Shown: piece after piece, positions 1 through 7,345 of the stretch
Position numbering within the stretch: position 1 is the first letter of the stretch
How the letters are laid out: each line of letters begins with the position of its first letter
DNA from: an uncultured Bacillota bacterium
GTDB lineage: Bacteria > Bacillota > Clostridia > Christensenellales > QAND01
DNA: 23,586 nt
Assembly: GCA_905208455.1 (NCBI GenBank)
Contig: CAJLPK010000017.1
Location: 1-23,586 of the forward strand
Direction: 5' to 3'
The notes under the pieces: generated by a model
The model's input: only the letters and a program-made list of their open reading frames with translations
What the model was told of the DNA's origin: nothing
Databases searched by the model: none
Made by a program: the position numbers and the translations under genes

Positions 1-1
1 T

Positions 2-220
2 GTGACAAGCGCGCTGCGCGTAACCTCCGCAGCAGATGGGAAAACCCTTCCCATTCGCTTTTCCGGGCTGTTAAAGGGGTTTTTACAGTTGGTTACGTTT
101 ATTTTGATGTTATTTATGCGGAATACCTTCACCACTGTATTGGTTTACATTACCTTGGTGATCACTTTGCTGAGCGCTGTGGATCTGTGGCTCATCGCCA
201 AACCAAAATTGAGAAGTTAG
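2..220 (+). CDS. pgsA: CDP-diacylglycerol-glycerol-3-phosphate 3-phosphatidyltransferase, C-terminal part
   Basis: This is the 3' end of a gene that starts before the window; 72 codons are visible. PgsA is a membrane enzyme that makes phosphatidylglycerol phosphate from CDP-diacylglycerol and glycerol-3-phosphate. The visible part starts with a short polar stretch resembling the family's 'LR..AA..G..LP' region. Two hydrophobic membrane segments follow (about residues 27-42 and 45-65) with a short basic tail, as expected for the PgsA C-terminus. The catalytic CDP-alcohol phosphotransferase motif lies outside the window, so the call rests on this tail and on position: pgsA directly before cinA and recA is a common Firmicute order. 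The stop is 14 bases before the cinA start, which suggests cotranscription. Confidence 0.72.
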   Translation: MTSALRVTSAADGKTLPIRFSGLLKGFLQLVTFILMLFMRNTFTTVLVYITLVITLLSAVDLWLIAKPKLRS

Positions 221-234
221 GGAAGGATTGTCAA

Positions 235-1488
235 ATGATTGCAGAATTGATCTCCGTGGGGACTGAACTGCTGATGGGGCAAATCTTGGATACGAACTCA
301 CAGTATTTGTCCCAAGAGCTGAACGCAATGGGGTTTGATGTCTACTACAAATCAACCGTAGGGGACAATCCCGAGCGCATGAAGCAGGCCTTTGCTTTGG
401 CTATGTCCAGAAGCGATATTGTCATTACCACTGGAGGGCTTGGCCCTACAGAAGATGATATTACAAAGGAAATGATGGCGGAACAGATGGGGGTTCCCCT
501 TGTTCTGCATCCTCCATCGCTTAAAGAGATCCAGGATTTTTTTGAGCGTATTGGACAGCCTATGACGGAAAACAACAGAAAGCAGGCAATGCTGCCCGCA
601 GAAGGCGATGGCATCATTATGCCAAATCCGAAAGGGACTGCGCCTGGCTGCATCATGCATCGTAATGGAAAGCATGCCATTGTTATGCCTGGGCCCCCGT
701 TTGAAATGAAGTATATGTTTACCCAGTATGCTAAGCCTTATTTACAACAGTTTTGCAGCGATGTGTTGGTTTCGCATTATTTGCGGGTCGTTGGATTGGG
801 GGAAAGCCGTGTAGCCGACCTGTTGCAGGATGTCATTGAAACACAAAGCAATCCTTCTTTGGCAACCTATTGCAGCCCCAGTGAGGTGCAGATCCGTATC
901 ACAGCAAAGTGTAAAGCAGAGGAAGAAGCCGAATCCTTGATTGCACCAGTAGAGGCGAAGGTGCGGAAAATACTGGGGAGCGCTGTTTATACGGTCGGCG
1001 CTAAGCCTTTGGAGACTGTGGTGGGAGATCTCTTGAAAAAGAGAGGAGAAACCGTGGCGGTTGCAGAAAGCTGCTCAGGGGGATGGCTAAGCTCCTTGCT
1101 CATCCATGATGCCGGCAGCTCTGCGTATTTTAAGGAAGGCATTGTAAGCTATACAAATGAAGCCAAGCATCGCTTGCTGCGTGTAAGCAATGATACTTTG
1201 GCCAGGTATGGCGCTGTTAGTGAGCAAACGGCCGTGGAGATGGCACAAGGGGCCAGAGAGAACTGTGATGCAGATTATGCTCTATCAATTACCGGCATCG
1301 CGGGGCCTGACGGCGCCGTAGAGGGGAAGCCGGTTGGTACTGTATGGATCGGTTTGGCAGATAGGCAGCGCGCCTTTGCCAAGAAATTTGAATTTTCTTC
1401 AGACCGCACAAGAAACAGAGAGAGAGCGGTGCGCAATGCTTTGAACCTGCTGCGCTTGGAATTGCTAAAAAAAGAAACGAAAAAATAA
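235..1488 (+). CDS. cinA: CinA family protein (competence/damage-inducible; NMN amidase-type C-terminal domain)
   Basis: A 417-residue protein, the usual two-domain length. The N-terminal MoCF/MoeA-like domain (about 1-170) begins MIAELISVGTELLMGQ and has the TTGGLGPTEDD motif near residue 65. The C-terminal CinA domain (about 255-415) has the AESCSGGW and SITGIAGPDG motifs. In characterised relatives the C-terminal domain deamidates NMN to recycle pyridine nucleotides and the N-terminal domain acts on ADP-ribose; either activity here is inferred from the family. The ATG at 235 is chosen because GGAAGGA lies at 221-227 and the protein starts exactly where the family does. The frame stays open upstream to 187, but that would overlap pgsA. 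The recA promoter begins one base after the cinA stop, so recA can be expressed separately. Confidence 0.93.
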   Translation: MIAELISVGTELLMGQILDTNSQYLSQELNAMGFDVYYKSTVGDNPERMKQAFALAMSRSDIVITTGGLGPTEDDITKEMMAEQMGVPLVLHPPSLKEIQDFFERIGQPMTENNRKQAMLPAEGDGIIMPNPKGTAPGCIMHRNGKHAIVMPGPPFEMKYMFTQYAKPYLQQFCSDVLVSHYLRVVGLGESRVADLLQDVIETQSNPSLATYCSPSEVQIRITAKCKAEEEAESLIAPVEAKVRKILGSAVYTVGAKPLETVVGDLLKKRGETVAVAESCSGGWLSSLLIHDAGSSAYFKEGIVSYTNEAKHRLLRVSNDTLARYGAVSEQTAVEMAQGARENCDADYALSITGIAGPDGAVEGKPVGTVWIGLADRQRAFAKKFEFSSDRTRNRERAVRNALNLLRLELLKKETKK

Positions 1489-1489
1489 C

Positions 1490-1518
1490 TTGAAGAACAT
1501 TTGTTCGTATGATATACT
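1490..1518 (+). promoter_or_regulatory. recA promoter with LexA operator in the spacer
   Basis: The -35 box TTGAAG (1490-1495) and -10 box TATACT (1513-1518) are separated by 17 bases. The palindrome GAACATTTGTTC (1495-1506) fits the Gram-positive LexA box GAAC-N4-GTTC and covers the end of the -35 box and the first half of the spacer. Bound LexA would block RNA polymerase. The element matches the lexA promoter at 7346-7374 at 26 of 29 positions. Confidence 0.9.
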
Positions 1519-1540
1519 TGGCTCATAAGGGGGTTGGACC

Positions 1541-2560
1541 ATGGAAAAGCAAAAAGCATTGGACATGGCGCTCAGCCAAATCGAAAAACAGTTTGGCAAA
1601 GGTGCTGTGATGAAATTAGGCGAAAAGGGCGTAAACCAGGGGATCGAGGTGATTTCCACTGGCTGCCTTGAATTGGATTTTGCACTGGGGGTCGGCGGAT
1701 TTCCCCGCGGCCGTATCATTGAGATCTACGGGCCTGAATCTTCCGGGAAAACAACAGTCGCTCTCCATACGATCGCTGAAGCGCAAAAGGGCGGCGGCAT
1801 CGCAGCCTTCATTGATGCGGAGCATGCATTAGACCCTGTATATGCAAAGGCTTTGGGTGTGGATATTGATGAATTGTACATTTCACAGCCAGATACAGGC
1901 GAACAAGCGTTAGAGATTTGTGAATCCTTGGTGCGAAGCGGTGCCATTGATGTCATTGTTGTCGATTCTGTGGCTGCGCTGGTTCCTAAAGCCGAAATCG
2001 AAGGAGATATGGGCGATTCCCATGTAGGCCTCCAAGCTAGGCTGATGAGCCAGGCATTGAGGAAGCTGACAAGTGCCATCAGCAAATCCAATACCATTGT
2101 CATTTTTATCAACCAGCTGCGTGAAAAGGTTGGCGTTATGTTTGGCAACCCCGAAGTAACAACTGGGGGAAAGGCTTTGAAATTTTATGCCAGCATTCGG
2201 TTGGATATCCGCAAAATAGAACAGCTTAAACAGGGTACGGAATTTGTGGGAAATCGGACACGCGTAAAAGTCGTAAAAAATAAAGTGGCTCCGCCTTTTA
2301 AGCAGGCGGAATTTGATATGATTTACGGAGAAGGTATTTCCAGGGAAGGTTCCGTTTTGGATATGGCCGTAGCGCGTGATATTGTTCAGAAGAGCGGCAG
2401 TTGGTTCGCGTACAACGATACTAGAATTGCCCAAGGAAAAGAAAATGCTCGCCAATTCTTAAAGGATAACCCGGAGCTTTGCAACGAAATTGAAGCAAAG
2501 GTACGAGCTATGATGAATCCTCAGACAGAATCTGAGGAGGAGTTTCCTGAAGAAATCTGA
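1541..2560 (+). CDS. recA: Recombinase RecA
   Basis: A 339-residue protein, full length for RecA. RecA forms ATP-dependent filaments on single-stranded DNA, carries out strand exchange, and triggers LexA self-cleavage. Visible motifs are the Walker A loop GPESSGKT (64-71), the Walker B region VIVVDSVAAL, the L1/L2 DNA-binding region with a conserved INQLREKVGVMFG stretch, and an acidic C-terminal tail (TESEEEFPEEI). The ATG at 1541 has the purine-rich ribosome site AAGGGGG about 10 bases upstream. It has its own SOS promoter and a hairpin terminator just downstream, so it is probably mainly monocistronic, with some read-through from cinA possible. No intein or unusual insertion is present. 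Confidence 0.98.
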   Translation: MEKQKALDMALSQIEKQFGKGAVMKLGEKGVNQGIEVISTGCLELDFALGVGGFPRGRIIEIYGPESSGKTTVALHTIAEAQKGGGIAAFIDAEHALDPVYAKALGVDIDELYISQPDTGEQALEICESLVRSGAIDVIVVDSVAALVPKAEIEGDMGDSHVGLQARLMSQALRKLTSAISKSNTIVIFINQLREKVGVMFGNPEVTTGGKALKFYASIRLDIRKIEQLKQGTEFVGNRTRVKVVKNKVAPPFKQAEFDMIYGEGISREGSVLDMAVARDIVQKSGSWFAYNDTRIAQGKENARQFLKDNPELCNEIEAKVRAMMNPQTESEEEFPEEI

Positions 2561-2584
2561 TGCGCAGAAATGTGAAGAAAATAT

Positions 2585-2615
2585 AAGGTAGGTGAAAGGC
2601 CTACCTTGTTTTTTT
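2585..2615 (+). terminator. Rho-independent terminator after recA
   Basis: AAGGTAGG (2585-2592) pairs perfectly with CCTACCTT (2600-2607) around a 7-base loop, followed by G and a run of seven T. The 3' arm overlaps the -35 box predicted for rny. Confidence 0.88.
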
Positions 2616-2655
2616 ATTTGTTTTCCGTTACAATAGTTTGGTGAACACATGTTTG
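2606..2655 (+). promoter_or_regulatory. Predicted rny promoter with LexA-like site at the start point
   Basis: TTGTTT (2606-2611) and TACAAT (2629-2634) are separated by exactly 17 bases. The sequence GAACACATGTTTG (2643-2655) lies where transcription would begin. It fits the B. subtilis LexA consensus core (AAC-RNRY-GTTY) but lacks the final C of the right arm, so it is an imperfect palindrome. The promoter is well supported; LexA binding is an inference. Confidence 0.6.
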
Positions 2656-2713
2656 TTCTATGGGCGATTGCAATATAGGACAGGCTCGTTTAACATATAT
2701 TTGGAGGGGAACC

Positions 2714-4255
2714 ATGGAGTGGTTTATTGTGTGCCTGTGCGCACTGGCCGCTCTCGTCATTGGTTTAGTCGGCGGTTATGTTTATCGTAAGCGCATTGCG
2801 GAGGCCAAAACGCAGCAAGCGGAAGAGGCTGTTCGTAAGATGATCGACGAAGCACAAAGACGAGCAGAGGCCTTGAAAAAGGAAACATTGCTTGAAACCA
2901 AAGAAGAAGTCCATCAACTAAGAAGTGATTTTGACCGTGAAATGAAAGAGAGGCGCTCTGAATTACAGCGCAGCGAGCGCAGATTGATCCAAAAGGAAGA
3001 ATCGTTGGACCGCAAGCTGGATACTGCAGAGAAAAAGGAACAGCAACTCAACAATGGTCAGCGGGAATTGCAAAAAAAGCGTGATGAATTAGAGGTACTG
3101 TTCAAAAGACAGTTGGATGATTTAGAGCGTATCTCCGGCATGAGCCGAGAAGAAGCAAAGGATGTGTTGATCAGTTCTATTGAAAGCGATGCGCGGCATG
3201 ATGCAGCGCTTTTGGTAAGAGAGATCGAGCAAAAGGCAAAAGAAGAGGGCGAAAAACGTGCTCGCAATATCATTGGGTTGGCGATCCAGCGTTGCGCCGC
3301 AGATCATGTAGCGGAAAGCACAGTATCTGTGGTACATCTTCCCAGTGATGATATGAAGGGAAGGATTATCGGGAGAGAAGGTAGAAATATCCGGGCCTTA
3401 GAAACAGCAACCGGCATTGATCTTATCATTGACGATACGCCGGAAGCCGTAATTTTATCCGGCTTTGATCCTGTACGCCGTGAGATTGCCCGCATTGCTT
3501 TGGAGCGTTTGATTCAGGATGGACGGATTCATCCTGCTCGTATTGAGGAAATGGTGGAAAAAGCCCGAAAGGAAGTGGATCAGCAAATACGTGAAGCCGG
3601 CGAACAGGCATTGTTTGATGCCGGTATTCATGGGGTGCATCCGGAGCTTTTGAAACTATTGGGCCGTTTGAAATTTCGCACGAGTTATGGGCAAAATGTG
3701 CTAAAGCATAGCCTTGAAGTTTCTCATATTGCCGGACTCATGGCATCTGAGCTGGGCGGCAATGTAGCGCTGGCAAAGCGCGGTGGCTTGCTGCATGATA
3801 TTGGTAAAGCCGCAGATCATGAAATCGAGGGGCCGCATGCACAGATTGGTGTGGATTTGGCTAAAAAATATCGTGAAAATGCGGAAGTCCAGCTTTGCAT
3901 TGCTGCCCACCATGGGGATGTAGAAGCGACGACGTTGGAAGCGGTCTTAGTACAAGCAGCTGATGCTATCAGTGCAGCGCGTCCTGGGGCTAGGCGAGAA
4001 TCACTAGAAAACTATATCAAGCGACTTGAAAAGCTTGAGGAAATCGCCAACTCATTTGATGGCGTAGAGCATTCTTTTGCCATTCAAGCTGGTCGTGAAA
4101 TTCGTATTATGGTAAAGCCTGAAAATGTTACGGATGAAACGATGATCCTTGTGGCCAGAGATATTGCCAAAAAAATTGAGCAGGAGCTGGATTATCCGGG
4201 ACAGATCAAAATCAATGTGATCCGTGAAACGCGTGCGGTTGACTTTGCAAAATAA
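2714..4255 (+). CDS. rny: Ribonuclease Y
   Basis: A 513-residue protein, close to the roughly 520 of B. subtilis RNase Y. It is a membrane-anchored endoribonuclease that starts mRNA decay. Order of parts: one N-terminal membrane helix (about 3-23); a long charged coiled coil (about 25-185); a KH RNA-binding domain with the GRIIGREGRN loop (216-225); and an HD hydrolase domain with H332 and the metal-binding pair H361-D362 in LLHDIGKA. The ATG at 2714 is chosen because GGAGGGG lies 5 bases upstream and it places the membrane helix at the very N-terminus; the longer open frame from 2660 would precede the helix with unrelated residues. It sits between its own promoter and a strong terminator. 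Confidence 0.96.
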   Translation: MEWFIVCLCALAALVIGLVGGYVYRKRIAEAKTQQAEEAVRKMIDEAQRRAEALKKETLLETKEEVHQLRSDFDREMKERRSELQRSERRLIQKEESLDRKLDTAEKKEQQLNNGQRELQKKRDELEVLFKRQLDDLERISGMSREEAKDVLISSIESDARHDAALLVREIEQKAKEEGEKRARNIIGLAIQRCAADHVAESTVSVVHLPSDDMKGRIIGREGRNIRALETATGIDLIIDDTPEAVILSGFDPVRREIARIALERLIQDGRIHPARIEEMVEKARKEVDQQIREAGEQALFDAGIHGVHPELLKLLGRLKFRTSYGQNVLKHSLEVSHIAGLMASELGGNVALAKRGGLLHDIGKAADHEIEGPHAQIGVDLAKKYRENAEVQLCIAAHHGDVEATTLEAVLVQAADAISAARPGARRESLENYIKRLEKLEEIANSFDGVEHSFAIQAGREIRIMVKPENVTDETMILVARDIAKKIEQELDYPGQIKINVIRETRAVDFAK

Positions 4256-4263
4256 AGAAAACC

Positions 4264-4312
4264 AAAAGGAGCGCTGGTAAATGAGAGTTTATCAGCGCTC
4301 CTTTTCTGTTTA
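4264..4312 (+). terminator. Rho-independent terminator after rny
   Basis: A 13-base stem AAAAGGAGCGCTG (4264-4276) pairs with 4293-4305 and can extend by four more pairs to 4280/4289. The 3' arm ends in TTTT and continues CTGTTTAT. It starts 8 bases after the rny stop. Confidence 0.88.
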
Positions 4313-4313
4313 T

Positions 4314-4345
4314 AAAAAAAGAAAATCCCAAAAGATTGGGATTTT
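4314..4345 (-). terminator. Terminator of the tRNA-Trp gene
   Basis: Read on the - strand, AAAATCCCA follows the tRNA 3' end directly, pairs with TGGGATTTT across a 6-base loop, and is followed by C and seven T. It faces the rny terminator, so the two convergent units are insulated. Confidence 0.85.
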
Positions 4346-4419
4346 TGGCAGGGGTAGAAGGATTTGAACCCTCGCAAAAGGTTTTGGAGACCTTCGTGCT
4401 ACCGTTACACCATACCCCT
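4346..4419 (-). tRNA. tRNA-Trp (anticodon CCA)
   Basis: The - strand folds as a complete cloverleaf. The acceptor AGGGGTA pairs with TACCCCT, with discriminator G and an encoded CCA tail (4346-4348). The anticodon stem AAGGT/ACCTT carries the loop CTCCAAA, so the anticodon is CCA, and the T arm has GGTTCAAATCC. It is a single-gene unit with its own promoter and terminator. Confidence 0.97.
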
Positions 4420-4434
4420 AAATCAAACGCAAAT

Positions 4435-4463
4435 ATCGTACCACCTTTTTTCTATTTCGTCAA
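4435..4463 (-). promoter_or_regulatory. tRNA-Trp promoter
   Basis: On the - strand, TTGACG (4458-4463) and TACGAT (4435-4440) have a 17-base spacer ending in TGG, an extended -10 element. It lies 16 bases upstream of the mature tRNA 5' end. Confidence 0.82.
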
Positions 4464-4489
4464 GAAAACTTTTCTATTTTTCGCTTGCC

Positions 4490-4518
4490 TTGCTTTGCTT
4501 CTGCAAAGTGGATATAAT
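4490..4518 (+). promoter_or_regulatory. proC promoter
   Basis: TTGCTT (4490-4495), a 17-base spacer, and a perfect TATAAT (4513-4518), 45 bases before the proC ATG. It is divergent from the tRNA-Trp promoter. Confidence 0.78.
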
Positions 4519-4563
4519 AAAAGCACATTGTAAATTCTGTCAAATGGAAAGGAAGCGGGGTAA

Positions 4564-5391
4564 ATGAGTATCGAGACAAAAGGTATGAGCATTCAAAAGA
4601 AAATTGGATTTATTGGCAATGGCAATATGGCAAGCGCCATTTATAAAGGTATGCTGTCTTCCGGCCTTGCAAAGCCTGAAAATATCATTGTTTCTGCCTT
4701 AGATCCAAACAAGCTGGAAAAGAAAGCGAAAGAAATCGGGTTTGTCGCCGCAAAATCCAACCGAGAAGTAGTGGAAAAGAGCGATATTATTTTTCTTGCC
4801 GTTAAGCCACAGTATTTGGGCGATGTTATGGTTGATATTAGGCCCGCTGTAGACGCATCTAAGGCGTTTATCTCCATTGTCGCAGGTTGGACCAATGTAA
4901 AGCTAAAAGCCTCGCTAGGGAATGAAGGAAGAGTTCTCCGCGTAATGCCTAATACTCCTTTACTGGTTGGGGAAGGGATGAGCTGTCTTTGTGCGGAAAA
5001 TGATTTGACAGAAGAAGAATTTATTTATATTCAAAGCGTATTTGCCCAAATGGGGCAGGTAGAGGTTTTGGAAGAAAAACACATTGCTATTTTTTCAGGC
5101 GTTGCCGGCAGCAGTCCTGCTTATACTTATATGTACATTGAAGCATTGGCAGATGCTGCTTGTAAATGGGGCCTGCCAAGGCATATTGGCTATCGAGTAG
5201 TAGCCCAGGCCGTTCTAGGGGCAGCTAAAATGGTGTTGGAAACCAAAGAACATCCCGGGGCTCTCAAGGATGCGGTTTGTTCTCCGGCCGGCACAACAAT
5301 CGTAGCAGTACAAGCATTGGAGGATCGCGGATTCCGCGCTGCTGTGATGGACTGTGTAGACCGCTGCACAGAAAAATTTAATAAGCTTTAA
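4564..5391 (+). CDS. proC: Pyrroline-5-carboxylate reductase
   Basis: A 275-residue protein, normal for ProC. It reduces 1-pyrroline-5-carboxylate to proline with NAD(P)H, the last step of proline synthesis, in the cytoplasm. The Rossmann loop GFIGNGNMASAI lies at about residues 15-26. The family motifs VKPQ, RVMPNTP and the C-terminal catalytic block (GVAGSSPAY, then SPAGTTI) are all present. The ATG at 4564 follows AAGGAAGCGGGG; the next ATG at 4585 would also leave an intact Rossmann fold but has a weaker ribosome site, so the first seven residues are uncertain. rnhA starts 22 bases downstream and is probably cotranscribed. Confidence 0.96.
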   Translation: MSIETKGMSIQKKIGFIGNGNMASAIYKGMLSSGLAKPENIIVSALDPNKLEKKAKEIGFVAAKSNREVVEKSDIIFLAVKPQYLGDVMVDIRPAVDASKAFISIVAGWTNVKLKASLGNEGRVLRVMPNTPLLVGEGMSCLCAENDLTEEEFIYIQSVFAQMGQVEVLEEKHIAIFSGVAGSSPAYTYMYIEALADAACKWGLPRHIGYRVVAQAVLGAAKMVLETKEHPGALKDAVCSPAGTTIVAVQALEDRGFRAAVMDCVDRCTEKFNKL

Positions 5392-5413
5392 GAAATAGAT
5401 AGGGGTTAATTTC

Positions 5414-5857
5414 GTGAAAAAAGTAACCGTCTATTGTGATGGTGCATGCAGTGGAAATCCCGGTCCGGGCGGCTGGGGCGGTATTCTTATGTACAATGCC
5501 TATAAAAAAGAGCTAAGCGGCTTTGATCCACACACCACGAACAATAAAATGGAGCTCCAGGCCTGTATCGAATGTTTAGCTGTTTTAAGAGAGCCATGCA
5601 ATGTAGATGTGTATACGGATAGTGCCTATCTGTATAATGCATTTACAAAAAACTGGCTTATAAGCTGGCAATCCAGAGGTTGGAAAAAAGCAGATAAAAA
5701 GCCTGTGGAAAATGTCGAATACTGGCAAAGGCTTTTGGAGCTCACACAGTATCACACAGTTTGCTTTCACAAGGTCAAAGGCCATGCCGATAATCCTTAC
5801 AACAATCGTGCTGATAAGTTGGCGACAGGGGCGATTGCGGCTCACCGAAAATCGTAA
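5414..5857 (+). CDS. rnhA: Ribonuclease HI
   Basis: A 147-residue protein of the usual single-domain size. It cuts the RNA strand of RNA-DNA hybrids, removing R-loops and primers. All four metal-binding carboxylates are visible: D9 (YCDGACSGNPGPGG), E47 (NKMELQA), D69 (YTDSAYL) and D134 (NRADKLA), plus H124 in VKGHADN. There is no N-terminal hybrid-binding domain. The start is GTG at 5414, preceded by AGGGG about 9 bases upstream; it gives the standard family start (MKKVTVYCDG). It is the second gene of the proC unit, followed by a terminator. Confidence 0.96.
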   Translation: MKKVTVYCDGACSGNPGPGGWGGILMYNAYKKELSGFDPHTTNNKMELQACIECLAVLREPCNVDVYTDSAYLYNAFTKNWLISWQSRGWKKADKKPVENVEYWQRLLELTQYHTVCFHKVKGHADNPYNNRADKLATGAIAAHRKS

Positions 5858-5860
5858 GAT

Positions 5861-5896
5861 AAAAAGGAAGAGAGGGGATTCTCTTTTCCTTTTTTA
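5861..5896 (+). terminator. Terminator after rnhA
   Basis: AAAAAGGAAGAGA (5861-5873) pairs with TCTC...TTCCTTTTT across a short loop, with two unpaired T in the 3' arm, and ends in a run of six T. Confidence 0.75.
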
Positions 5897-5941
5897 CTAG
5901 GATTATAACTATGCGCAAAACTCATGTTTTACGAAAAGTTA

Positions 5942-5970
5942 TTGACAAATTTTTAGTTTTCCGTTATCCT
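5942..5970 (+). promoter_or_regulatory. Promoter of the tyrosine recombinase gene
   Basis: A perfect TTGACA (5942-5947), a 17-base spacer, then TATCCT (5965-5970), a weaker -10. It lies 47 bases before the ATG. No LexA box is seen here. Confidence 0.7.
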
Positions 5971-6017
5971 TTTTATAAAATACAAGTCATGAAAAGTGTA
6001 ATTTGTACGGAGGTTTT

Positions 6018-7079
6018 ATGAAAGACACAACTACCACTGTTTCTTATCATACGAAAATTGCGCGCCAAAGGACGGAACGTTTGCGTGCTTTGATACAATC
6101 GCTTCCCCCATGCTGTGAGGATTTTTTTAGAGGAATAGAGCCAACCACAACAGTTCTTACGAGGCTTAATTACGCATATGATTTACGCTTATTCTTCCAT
6201 TATTTAATAGACCATGAAGATCAATATTTATCCATGTCTCTATCAGATTTTACCGATGAGGTGTTGGCATCGATTCGCCCTATCGTCTTAGAACGCTATC
6301 TCGAACACCTAAACTATTATAAGGGACAGGATGGCCGTGATTATGAGAATGCCAACACTGGAAAAAAGCGAAAAATCGCTACGCTTAAATCATTTTTTAA
6401 GTATCTGTATAAGATGGAGCGTATTCCTGCCAATGTCGCAGAAAAAGTTGACATGCCCAAAATTAAGGAAAAGCCAATCGTTCGTTTAGAACCAGATGAA
6501 GTAGCTAAAATCATGGATGAGGTGGAAAAAGGAACAGATCTTACCAAAAGGCAGCAAAAATATCATAATATCACGCGCCTTCGTGATGTAGCTATCTTTA
6601 CTTTGCTGCTAGGAACTGGTATACGAATCTCAGAATTGGTGGGGCTGGATATAGAGCATTTCGATTTCTCTGCAAACAGCTTCTTGGTAACTCGTAAAGG
6701 CGGCGCTAGTGTCATCTTATATTTTGGTGAAGAAGTAGAAAGGGCTGTCAAGGATTATATGGCTGTGCGTGAGACGATCATTCCAGCCAAAGGTTCGGAA
6801 CACGCATTATTTTTATCCATCCAGAAAAAAAGAATGAGCCAACGGGCCATTCAGATGCTAGTCAAAAAATATGCCAATATCGTGACACCCTTGAAAAAGA
6901 TTTCACCACACAAATTTCGTTCTACCTACGGTACAATGCTCAACTATGAAACAGGCGATATTTATCTTGTTGCAGATGTTTTGGGAAATAAAGATGTTAA
7001 TACAACGAGAAAACATTATGCTGCTATGAGTGATGAAAAACGGAGGATGGCAGCAGGCAAAGTAAAGCTCAGGGATTGA
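6018..7079 (+). CDS. Tyrosine recombinase, XerC/XerD-like
   Basis: A 353-residue site-specific recombinase that would cut and rejoin DNA through a 3'-phosphotyrosine. The N-terminal core-binding (SAM-like) domain covers about 40-145. The catalytic domain covers about 155-345: R203 (GTGIRISEL), K227 (VTRKGG), H298 and R301 (SPHKFRSTY), and nucleophile Y334 (RKHYAAM). The position usually His or Trp before the nucleophile (LGH-x-TT-Y) is Asn324 (VLGNKDVNTT). At about 350 residues it is longer than classical XerC/D (about 300), with extra sequence around 100-120 and 170-185. The start at ATG 6018 follows GGAGG at 6009-6013; the frame is open from a TTG at 6003, which would swallow the ribosome site. 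It is a single gene with its own promoter and terminator, upstream of the lexA locus. It could be the chromosome dimer resolvase or a domesticated integrase; there is no mobile element around it. Confidence 0.9.
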   Translation: MKDTTTTVSYHTKIARQRTERLRALIQSLPPCCEDFFRGIEPTTTVLTRLNYAYDLRLFFHYLIDHEDQYLSMSLSDFTDEVLASIRPIVLERYLEHLNYYKGQDGRDYENANTGKKRKIATLKSFFKYLYKMERIPANVAEKVDMPKIKEKPIVRLEPDEVAKIMDEVEKGTDLTKRQQKYHNITRLRDVAIFTLLLGTGIRISELVGLDIEHFDFSANSFLVTRKGGASVILYFGEEVERAVKDYMAVRETIIPAKGSEHALFLSIQKKRMSQRAIQMLVKKYANIVTPLKKISPHKFRSTYGTMLNYETGDIYLVADVLGNKDVNTTRKHYAAMSDEKRRMAAGKVKLRD

Positions 7080-7116
7080 AGAGAAGAATATTACTTCTCT
7101 TCTTCCCTTCTTTTTA
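7078..7116 (+). terminator. Terminator after the recombinase gene
   Basis: GAAGAGAAG (7078-7086) pairs perfectly with CTTCTCTTC (7094-7102) around a 7-base loop, followed by the T-rich TTCCCTTCTTTTTATTT. The stem starts inside the recombinase stop codon, and the loop holds the stop codon of the convergent 64-residue gene. Confidence 0.72.
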
Positions 7117-7285
7117 TTTCATTTTCATCCATTAAGATTGCTTCGATCTTAATTTTTGCATAGTCCTCAGTTGGCTGATCCAGACATTCAAAGCAATTAT
7201 CACATAATTTATGTTTATAGGGGCAATAGTCATCACATTCCCCGCAAAGGTCACATTCCTTATCATATAGCGTACATTCTGCCAA
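7091..7285 (-). CDS. Small cysteine-rich protein, divergent from lexA (possible Fe-S or zinc protein)
   Basis: A 64-residue acidic protein of unknown function. Eight cysteines lie at residues 4, 11, 14, 17, 21, 28, 31 and 34. C11-x2-C-x2-C-x3-C21-P matches a ferredoxin-type [4Fe-4S] motif; C28-x2-C-x2-C34 is a second, incomplete group that C4 could complete. Zinc binding is the alternative. The C-terminal third has no Cys and is helical and charged (about 40-64). The start is TTG at 7285: AGGAGG lies at 7294-7299 with 8-base spacing, a near-perfect ribosome site, and no ATG fits. It is read away from lexA from its own strong promoter, whose -35 box is 11 bases from the lexA operator, so LexA may influence it. 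I recall similar short CDNC-x-C proteins in Clostridia but cannot give a named family. Confidence 0.82.
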   Translation of the reverse strand: MAECTLYDKECDLCGECDDYCPYKHKLCDNCFECLDQPTEDYAKIKIEAILMDENEIKRREEEK

Positions 7286-7310
7286 AAAAGTCCCCTCCTA
7301 TCCGAAAAAT

Positions 7311-7339
7311 AGTATATCATATTCAAAAAAATGTTTCAA
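7311..7339 (-). promoter_or_regulatory. Promoter of the small Cys-rich gene
   Basis: On the - strand, TTGAAA (7334-7339) and TATACT (7311-7316) have a 17-base spacer, both close to consensus. The -10 ends 25 bases before the TTG start. The LexA box at 7351-7362 lies just upstream of the -35. Confidence 0.82.
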
Positions 7340-7345
7340 AAACCA

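Noticed and set aside
187..234. Longer cinA start overlapping pgsA
   Set aside because: The ATG at 235 has a ribosome site and the conserved N-terminus.
5858..6017. dif-like recombination site near the tyrosine recombinase
   Set aside because: I looked for a 28-base Xer site with two imperfect arms; only loose A+T-rich similarity was seen.
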